Shown here piece after piece: positions 4,851 to 9,161 of a stretch of DNA of 9,161 bases (positions are counted from its first letter, which is position 1; the number at the start of each line of letters is the position of its first letter). The notes beneath the pieces were generated by a model that was not told the DNA's origin, did not search any database, and saw nothing but the letters and a program-made list of their open reading frames with translations. Location of the stretch: assembly GCA_030038035.1 (NCBI GenBank), contig JASHPP010000151.1, forward strand, positions 1-9,161, written 5' to 3'. The position numbers and the translations under genes were made by a program. The DNA comes from Trebonia sp. GTDB taxonomy: Bacteria > Actinomycetota > Actinomycetes > Streptosporangiales > Streptosporangiaceae.

Positions 4851-6490
4851 CACCAGGCAGGCTCGGCCGGGCCGGGCTCGGCGCGACCGGCATCAGCATC
4901 GCCGCCACGATCGCCGTCGGGGCCGCGGGCCCGTCGCTGATGGAGCCGCCGCTGCCCGGCCGCCCGGCGCAGCTGCCCTGGATGCTGGCGGTCCGCCCCA
5001 GCCCGTACCTCGCGGTCGGCCTGGCCGCCGCCGGCCTTGCCGCGGGCACCCTGGGCCTGGCGCTCACGCTGCGCGCGATGCGCATGGGATGGACAGTCCG
5101 CCCGGGGTACGTGCTGCTCGCGGGCGCGCTCGCGGCGGTCGTGGCGGGAACCACGGGACCGTTCGGATCATCGGATTTTATTTCCTACGCCGCCTACGGC
5201 CGGGAGCTTGTCACCGGCCATAACCCGTACCTGATGGCGCCCCAGGCGCTGGCGCGGCTCGGCGATCCCGTCGCGCGCGCGGTGCAGGACTGGGCGGGCA
5301 CCCCGTCGGTGTACGGGGCGCTCGCCACGGGGGTGTTCGGGCTCGCGTCGCTGATCGGCGGCGCGTCTGCCCGGCTGACCGTGTTCGTCCTCGACCTGGT
5401 GAACGCGGCGGCGTTCGTCACCGCCGGGGTGCTGCTCGACCGGCTTGGCGCGCGCCGCGGGCCGGCGGCACGGCTGCGGGCGGCGGTGCTGTGGACGTGC
5501 AATCCGCTGCTGCTGCAGGTTCTCGTGGCGGGAAGCCATGTGGACGGGCTGGCCGCCGCACTCAGCATCGGCGGGATCGCGGTGCTCGCCCCCCTTATCC
5601 CGAACGGACGCCCCAGTTCCCGGCCAGCCCTGCGTGCTCTGGCCGCGGGCGCGGTCCTCGGACTTGGCTTCGCGGTGAAGCCCACGGTGCTGCTGGTGGC
5701 GGTGGGCCTGGCGATCGCTACCGCTCGCCTTCCGCGCGCTGTCCGCCCTCCCCGGCCGCCCCGGCCGCCCCGGCCCCCCGGGCCCCCCGGTTTGTTCGCG
5801 GATTCAGTTGCTATAACAGCGCGAATCCCTAACAAATGGCTGGCGCGCCCGTCGCGCGCGGTGCTGGCGGGCCTCGCCGCGGGGTTTGCCGCCGTCGCGG
5901 CCGCGGACCTCGCGCTGATCGGGCGGGCGGGGATCGCGCAGACGTTCCGGGCGAGCGGCATGGTTTCTGTGGGTTCGCCGTGGCGGGCGGTGCGAACAGT
6001 GCTGCGGGTTCTCACCTCTTCCGAGTCGGCCGCGGACGACGTGGTGCGCGTGCTCGCGGTGCTGCTCATGGTCTGCCTTGCGGCGTGGCTGCTGCACCGG
6101 CTGCCGCGGCGCGCGGCGGACGGCGCGGCTGTCGGGTGGGCGCCGTTCGCGCTGGTGCTCGCGTGGCTGGTGGCCTGGCCGTACGTGCTGCCGTGGTATT
6201 TCGCGCTCGGCTGGGCGCTGCTGCCGCTGCTGCCTGCGTCCGGCCTTGACTGGCTGCTGCTCGCGAGTACGGCCGCGCTCGGGTTCGGGTACCTGCCGGC
6301 CCGCTCCGCCGGCATCACGATCCCCGCCGGGCTGCGCTGGATGGAGCCCGTAATCAGGTCGGCGCTGACCCCGGCGGTACTCGCGGCGGTGGCGGTGCTG
6401 CTGGTGATCGTCACGCTGCGGCGCGAGCGGCCCGCGCGGCCTGCGCGGCCTGCGCGCCCGGCCGGCCTCACCGGGGCCGGCCAGCCGTGA
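4847..6490 (+). CDS. GT-C polyprenol-phosphomannose-dependent mannosyltransferase, MptA/MptB-like integral membrane protein
   Basis: A 547-residue polytopic protein with roughly a dozen hydrophobic segments, for example at about 9-28, 52-75, 86-104, 176-197, 264-291, 337-357, 430-448 and 505-523. The signature SSDFISYAAYGRELVTGHNPY (108-128) resembles the MptA/MptB first loop (D.YSYAAYGR...G.NPY), whose Asp is the likely catalytic base. CNPLLLQ (218-224) and AGSHVDGLA (228-236) are also family-like. The known enzymes add alpha-1,6-mannose from polyprenyl-phosphomannose to extracytoplasmic glycans such as lipomannan. The GTG start overlaps the preceding GT2 stop by 4 nt. Two features are odd. 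Residues 300-330 form a (RPP)4-GPP tract followed by a segment coded by an AT-rich palindrome. The tail carries RPA four times (528-539). Both probably lie in loops or the tail, and the frame stays open. The exact sugar and acceptor are inferred. Confidence 0.87.
   Translation: MTPGRLGRAGLGATGISIAATIAVGAAGPSLMEPPLPGRPAQLPWMLAVRPSPYLAVGLAAAGLAAGTLGLALTLRAMRMGWTVRPGYVLLAGALAAVVAGTTGPFGSSDFISYAAYGRELVTGHNPYLMAPQALARLGDPVARAVQDWAGTPSVYGALATGVFGLASLIGGASARLTVFVLDLVNAAAFVTAGVLLDRLGARRGPAARLRAAVLWTCNPLLLQVLVAGSHVDGLAAALSIGGIAVLAPLIPNGRPSSRPALRALAAGAVLGLGFAVKPTVLLVAVGLAIATARLPRAVRPPRPPRPPRPPGPPGLFADSVAITARIPNKWLARPSRAVLAGLAAGFAAVAAADLALIGRAGIAQTFRASGMVSVGSPWRAVRTVLRVLTSSESAADDVVRVLAVLLMVCLAAWLLHRLPRRAADGAAVGWAPFALVLAWLVAWPYVLPWYFALGWALLPLLPASGLDWLLLASTAALGFGYLPARSAGITIPAGLRWMEPVIRSALTPAVLAAVAVLLVIVTLRRERPARPARPARPAGLTGAGQP
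5744..5790 (+). repeat. C-rich 9-bp tandem repeat encoding (RPP)4-GPP
   Basis: Near-perfect repeats of a C-rich 9-bp unit (CGGCCGCCC-like) encode residues 300-315 of the GT-C protein. The tract is almost pure C on the plus strand with little G. It sits in a loop between predicted membrane helices and is likely a slippage-expanded, lineage-specific spacer. It directly abuts the AT-rich palindrome at 5791. Confidence 0.75.
5791..5836. repeat. 46-bp AT-rich imperfect palindrome inside the GT-C gene
   Basis: Outer arms TTTGTT (5791-5796) and AACAAA (5831-5836), then inner arms GGATTC (5800-5805) and GAATCC (5823-5828), pair perfectly. GTTG (5807-5810) and CAGC (5817-5820) extend the stem with one G-T pair around loop CTATAA. 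Small asymmetric bulges (3/2, 1/2 nt) interrupt it. The segment is 26 of 46 A/T, in sharp contrast to its surroundings. It is read through in frame as about residues 315-330 (FADSVAITARIPNK). This may be a small palindromic mobile repeat or an RNA hairpin. Confidence 0.7.
6428..6463 (+). repeat. 9-bp tandem repeat encoding (RPA)4 at the GT-C C-terminus
   Basis: Four 9-bp units encode RPA four times (residues 528-539) in the cytoplasmic-looking tail after the last hydrophobic segment. This is the second short repeat in the gene and likely reflects replication slippage. No function is evident beyond a basic, disordered tail. Confidence 0.65.
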
Positions 6491-6494
6491 CCGG

Positions 6495-6507
6495 TATAGT
6501 GCTGAAC
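6495..6507 (+). promoter_or_regulatory. Leaderless-type -10 element for the DUF4446 gene
   Basis: TATAGT (6495-6500), one of the best -10 boxes in the window, lies 7 nt before GTG 6508 and just after the TGA of the GT-C gene (6488-6490). There is no Shine-Dalgarno in between. This spacing decides the start at 6508 over an in-frame GTG at 6487 that would overlap the preceding stop. Confidence 0.6.
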
Positions 6508-6969
6508 GTGAAAGCCATCGCGTTCGCTGCCGCTGTAGGAGCGCTGTGCGGCGTGATCGGCGTCATCCTCGCCCTGGTCGCGAGCCGGCGCGCCGCCCGT
6601 GCCGTGCGTGAGTGCAGAGACATGATCCAGGGCGCGGTCGGGTCGCGCGGCACCGTCGACCCGCGGGCGCTGCGCGATGTCGCGCTCGTCAGGTACGACG
6701 CGCTGCACGAGATGTCCGGCCACCTGTCGTTCTCCGTGGCCTTGCTCAACGCGGTGGGGGACGGGATAGTGCTCAGCTCGATCAACGGGCGCGCGGACTC
6801 CCGGACCTACATCAAGCCGGTGGTGGCGGGCGAGGGCGCGCAGGAACTGTCACCCGAGGAGGCGCACGCGGTGCGCACGGCGCGGCAGGGGGCGGGCATG
6901 GTGGCCGAGTGGCCGGCGCCGTCGGACCGGGGTGACCACGGCCCAAAGCACGCCCGGGCTACGGCATGA
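6508..6969 (+). CDS. DUF4446 family protein, N-terminally membrane-anchored
   Basis: A 153-residue protein of unknown function. Residues 4-25 form one hydrophobic helix followed by a basic stretch (SRRAARAVR, 26-34), which predicts a membrane anchor with the rest in the cytoplasm. The conserved core is VRYDALHEMSGHLSFSVALL (61-80), then GDGIVLSSINGRADSRTYIKP (84-104) and LSPEEAHAV (114-122), matching what I know of DUF4446. The role of the family is not established. The 3' end is charged and poorly conserved. The gene lies 7 bp upstream of pheA, so the two may share transcripts. Start GTG 6508 is chosen from the leaderless signature and because it begins directly at the anchor helix. Confidence 0.87.
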   Translation: MKAIAFAAAVGALCGVIGVILALVASRRAARAVRECRDMIQGAVGSRGTVDPRALRDVALVRYDALHEMSGHLSFSVALLNAVGDGIVLSSINGRADSRTYIKPVVAGEGAQELSPEEAHAVRTARQGAGMVAEWPAPSDRGDHGPKHARATA

Positions 6970-6976
6970 TGGGGCT
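6965..6976 (+). promoter_or_regulatory. Possible leaderless-type -10 element for pheA
   Basis: CATGAT (6965-6970) resembles the -10 consensus and ends 6 nt before the pheA ATG at 6977. It overlaps the TGA of the DUF4446 gene (6967-6969). GGGG lies too close to the ATG (2 nt) to be a good Shine-Dalgarno. It deviates from TANNNT in its first base, so support is weaker than for the other sites. Confidence 0.4.
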
Positions 6977-7918
6977 ATGCGCTATGCCTACCTTGGGCCG
7001 GAGGGCACGTTTACCGAGGCCGCCGTGCTGAGCCTGGCTGGCCCTGTCGGCCCTGCTGGCCAGCAGCGCACGGATGTGCAGCCGGTGCCGTATCCCTCGA
7101 TCGGAGCGGTCCTGACGGCCGTGCGGACCGGGGAAGCGGAACGAGCCGTGGTCCCGATCGAGAGCTCCGTCGAGGGCATCGTGACCGCGACCGTCGATGA
7201 CCTCACCGGCGCGGACGGCTTGCTCATCCGGGCCGAGACGCGGCTGCCGATCGAGTTCGCGCTGCTCGCCAGGCCGGGGACGGCGCTTCCTGACGTCAAG
7301 ACCGTCGGCGGGCACCCGCAGGCGCAGGCGCAGTGCCGTCGCTGGCTGGCCGCCAACCTGCCGGAATGCGAGTGGGTGCCGCTGGCTTCCAACGCCGAGG
7401 CCGCCAGGCAGGTGGCCGCGGAACATCTGGACGCGGCCCTGGCCGGCGCCTTCGCCGCGCCCAGGTACGGCCTTGCCGTGCTCGCGGCCGACGTGAACGA
7501 CCGGTCCAACGCGGTGACCCGGTTCGTCGTGGTGGGCCCGCGGGGAGAGATCCCGGCGCCGACCGGCGCCGACCGGACATCGCTTGCCGCGTTCCTCGCC
7601 GACGATCACCCGGGCGCGCTGATGGAGATCCTCACCGAGTTCGCGGTGCGGGGCGTCAACCTGTCAACGATCCAGTCCCGCCCCACCGGAGACGGGCTCG
7701 GCAGCTACTTCTTCTTCATCGACTGCGAGGGGCACATCGACGACGCGCGGGTCGGCGAGGCGATGATGGGCGTGCGCCGGGTCTGCGCCGAGGTGCGGTT
7801 CCTCGGCAGCTTCCCGCGCAGCGACGGCGGGCGGACGCAGGTCCGCCCGGGCACGTCCGACCCCGAGTTCGCGGAAGCCGCCGCGTGGCTGGGCCGGCTC
7901 CGCTTCGGCCGTCCCTAG
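6977..7918 (+). CDS. pheA: Prephenate dehydratase
   Basis: A 313-residue stand-alone prephenate dehydratase that converts prephenate to phenylpyruvate in phenylalanine synthesis, in the cytoplasm. The N-terminus MRYAYLGPEGTFTEAA (1-16) is the family hallmark. VVPIESSVEGIV (58-69) and the catalytic TRF motif (T181-R182-F183, in SNAVTRFVVVG) complete the periplasmic-binding-like catalytic domain. The C-terminal ACT domain (about 202-280) has the Phe-binding region PGALMEIL (212-219, GALV-like) and QSRP (233-236), where most homologues have ESRP. Length is normal for actinobacterial PheA without a chorismate mutase domain. ATG 6977 is chosen; an in-frame GTG at 6932 would overlap the DUF4446 gene and add residues unlike the family. 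Feedback inhibition by phenylalanine through the ACT domain is expected. The gene converges on bpa with only 10 bp between stops. Confidence 0.96.
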   Translation: MRYAYLGPEGTFTEAAVLSLAGPVGPAGQQRTDVQPVPYPSIGAVLTAVRTGEAERAVVPIESSVEGIVTATVDDLTGADGLLIRAETRLPIEFALLARPGTALPDVKTVGGHPQAQAQCRRWLAANLPECEWVPLASNAEAARQVAAEHLDAALAGAFAAPRYGLAVLAADVNDRSNAVTRFVVVGPRGEIPAPTGADRTSLAAFLADDHPGALMEILTEFAVRGVNLSTIQSRPTGDGLGSYFFFIDCEGHIDDARVGEAMMGVRRVCAEVRFLGSFPRSDGGRTQVRPGTSDPEFAEAAAWLGRLRFGRP

Positions 7919-7928
7919 TGCCGCGGCC

Positions 7929-8474
7929 TCAGAGGTAGGGGCCTGAGCCGCGGTGCGCCTGCTGCTCCTGCTCGGCTGGGGGCATCAGCCCGGGCGGGAG
8001 CGCCCGGCGCATCTGCTCGAGCTGCGCTCGCGCCGCCATTTGCTGCGCGAACAGCGTGGTCTGGATGCCGTGGAAGAGCCCTTCAAGCCAGCCGACTAGC
8101 TGCGCCTGCGCGACGCGGAGTTCGGCCTCGCTGGGCGTTTCGTCGTCGTCGAACGGGAGCGAAAGCCGCTCAAGCTCGTCGACGAGTTCAGGGGCGAGAC
8201 CGTCTTCAAGCTCCTTGATGGAGCTCTTGTGGATCTGCTTCAGCCGCGCCCTGCTCTTCTCGTCCAGCGGAGCTGCCCTGACCTCCTCAAGGAGCTGCCT
8301 GATCATGCTGCCGATGCGCATGACCTTTGCGGGCTGCTCCACCATCTCGGTAACCGGCCGCTCGGTCTCGTCGGCGTCCTGGCCTTCAGGGCCGCCCCCG
8401 ATGGCCAGTGCGTCCGGTCCGACCAGGACGACCTGTGGCCTGCCCTCTTCTTGTGGGCTGTATTGCTCGCTCAT
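7929..8474 (-). CDS. bpa: Bacterial proteasome activator Bpa/PafE (DUF2587)
   Basis: A 181-residue homologue of mycobacterial Rv3780 (Bpa, PafE), which forms a dodecameric ring that opens the 20S core proteasome without ATP and promotes degradation of unfolded proteins. The acidic, probably disordered N-terminus (1-45) precedes a helical core: PAKVMRIGSMIRQLLEEVR (48-66), DEKSRARLKQIHKSSIKELE (71-90), then LVDELERLSLPF (97-108) and AELRVAQAQLVGWLEGLFHG (117-136). The protein ends in GPYL (178-181), in place of the GQYL motif known to dock into the proteasome alpha ring; the penultimate Tyr and terminal Leu are kept. ATG 8474 is chosen over GTG 8483 because TANNNT stands 7 nt before it. The presence of bpa implies that the organism has a 20S proteasome. 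It lies 27 bp downstream of the oxidoreductase gene on the same strand. Confidence 0.95.
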   Translation of the reverse strand: MSEQYSPQEEGRPQVVLVGPDALAIGGGPEGQDADETERPVTEMVEQPAKVMRIGSMIRQLLEEVRAAPLDEKSRARLKQIHKSSIKELEDGLAPELVDELERLSLPFDDDETPSEAELRVAQAQLVGWLEGLFHGIQTTLFAQQMAARAQLEQMRRALPPGLMPPAEQEQQAHRGSGPYL

Positions 8475-8487
8475 TTGCCTCACGTTA
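8475..8487 (-). promoter_or_regulatory. Leaderless-type -10 element for bpa
   Basis: On the minus strand TAACGT (8487-8482) is followed by 7 nt (GAGGCAA) and the bpa ATG at 8474. GAGG is only 3 nt from the ATG, too close for a normal Shine-Dalgarno, which favours a leaderless transcript. The promoter lies in the short gap after the oxidoreductase gene, so bpa need not depend on readthrough. Confidence 0.55.
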
Positions 8488-8501
8488 CCGGGTGCGGGGG
8501 A

Positions 8502-9161
8502 CTATCGGGCACGCAGGAGGATCTTGCCCGTGTGGGTGCTCGCGGCCATGATCCGGTGCGCCTCCGGCGCCTGCGTCATCGGCAGCTCGCGGTAGATGAC
8601 CGGCCGGACCTTCCCCGCGTCGATGAGCGGCCAGACGTGCTCGCGGACGGCCGCGACGATGGCGGCCTTCTGCTCAGGCGGCCGCGCCCGCAGGGTGGTT
8701 GCCATGATCGTGCCGCGCTTGGCCATCAGCTTGCCCAGGTCAAGTTCCGCCCGCCGGCCGCCCTGCATGCCGATGGTGACGATCCGCCCGTCGGCGGCCA
8801 GAGCGTCCACGTTGCGGTCCAGGTAGGCGGCGCCGATGATGTCCAGGATCACGTCCGCGCCGCGCCCGTCGGTCGCCTCGCGCAGCCGCAGCACGAAGTC
8901 GTCCGCCCGGTAGTTGATCGCGATGTCCGCGCCAAGCTCGCGGCAGGCCGCCAGCTTCTCCTCCGAGCCGGCGGTGACCGCCACGGTTGCCCCGGCTTGT
9001 CTGGCCAGCTGGATAGCCATCGTGCCGATCCCGCTCGCCCCGCCGTGCACGAGCAGCGTCTCGCCGGGGGCCAGCCGGGCCGCCAGGAAGACGTTCGAGT
9101 ACACCGTGCACGCCGTCTCGGGGAACGCGGCGGCCTCGATGAGCCCGACCGATGCCGGGGC
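8502..9161 (-). CDS. NAD(P)H:quinone oxidoreductase, zeta-crystallin/PIG3-type MDR protein, C-terminal part; 5' truncated by window edge
   Basis: 219 residues are visible; the frame is open to the window end and stops at TAG (8504-8502). This is the cofactor-binding and C-terminal part of a zinc-free medium-chain dehydrogenase/reductase that reduces quinones with NADPH. Landmarks are AAAFPETACTVYSNVF (10-25, matching the PIG3-type ALPET..TVWSNVF), LAPGETLLVHGGASGIGTMA (30-49) with the dinucleotide-binding glycines, TAGSEEKLAACRELGAD, RGADVILDIIGAAYLDRN, and the C-terminal HTGKILLRAR. No catalytic zinc ligands are seen in this part. The N-terminal catalytic domain is outside the window. It precedes bpa on the same strand by 27 bp; a functional link is not evident. 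Confidence 0.93.
   Translation of the reverse strand, partial: APASVGLIEAAAFPETACTVYSNVFLAARLAPGETLLVHGGASGIGTMAIQLARQAGATVAVTAGSEEKLAACRELGADIAINYRADDFVLRLREATDGRGADVILDIIGAAYLDRNVDALAADGRIVTIGMQGGRRAELDLGKLMAKRGTIMATTLRARPPEQKAAIVAAVREHVWPLIDAGKVRPVIYRELPMTQAPEAHRIMAASTHTGKILLRAR

Noticed and set aside
5194..6723. A 509-codon open frame on the minus strand, antisense to the GT-C gene
   Set aside because: It is a product of high GC content: low-complexity Ala/Arg/Ser/Pro/Thr composition with no recognisable domain, opposite a well-supported membrane protein gene.
6932..6976. Upstream GTG start for pheA at 6932
   Set aside because: It would overlap the DUF4446 gene by 38 bp and add residues not seen in PheA, which normally begins at the MRYAYLGPEGTF-like sequence.
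7919..7928. Bidirectional terminator between pheA and bpa
   Set aside because: Only 10 bp separate the stop codons and no stem of useful length or T-tract is visible there.
8475..8483. GTG 8483 as the start of bpa
   Set aside because: It would lie within the TAACGT -10 region, and the family start MSEQ-like at 8474 fits better.

Overview
This is a GC-rich window (about 70% G+C or more, with G/C-ending codons throughout) from the chromosome of an actinomycete. A bacterial proteasome activator (Bpa) gene, an MptA/B-like GT-C mannosyltransferase, several RsbW/RsbV-type regulators and leaderless-looking starts all point to Actinomycetota. The exact family cannot be fixed from the sequence. I found no tRNA, rRNA, CRISPR array, transposase or phage gene.

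Layout. Positions 1-761 (+) hold the C-terminal part of a sensor histidine kinase, ending inside a 30-bp tandem duplication rich in CTAG. Converging on it, 839-1621 (-) encodes a Wzt/RfbE/TagH-type ATPase of an ABC-2 polysaccharide exporter, with no permease beside it. A divergent intergenic region with a good dyad separates it from 1824-2378 (+), an RsbW-like HATPase protein with an unusual acidic insert. Next come 2470-3714 (+), an arginine deiminase-fold protein that has lost most catalytic residues, and 3779-4120 (+), an RsbV-like STAS anti-anti-sigma factor. Then follow a GT2 glycosyltransferase (4158-4850, +), an overlapping polytopic GT-C mannosyltransferase (4847-6490, +), a DUF4446 membrane-anchored protein (6508-6969, +) and prephenate dehydratase pheA (6977-7918, +). 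On the minus strand, converging on pheA, are bpa (7929-8474) and a partial zeta-crystallin/PIG3-type quinone oxidoreductase (8502-9161).

How the parts may work together. The HATPase and STAS proteins are the classical halves of a partner-switching (anti-sigma / anti-anti-sigma) circuit. The apparently dead arginine deiminase homologue lies between them and may be a ligand-sensing or scaffolding pseudoenzyme of that circuit; this is the most interesting hypothesis here. The GT2/GT-C pair is translationally coupled and probably builds and uses a polyprenyl-phosphate sugar donor for cell-envelope glycans, a process to which the ABC ATPase could also contribute. PheA supplies phenylpyruvate for phenylalanine synthesis, and Bpa opens the 20S proteasome independently of ATP.

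At sequence level, four starts (3779, 4158, 6508, 8474) are each preceded by TANNNT exactly 7 nt upstream, and pheA by CATGAT 6 nt upstream. This is the hallmark of leaderless actinobacterial transcripts. A 46-bp AT-rich imperfect palindrome inside the GT-C gene is a candidate in-frame insertion.
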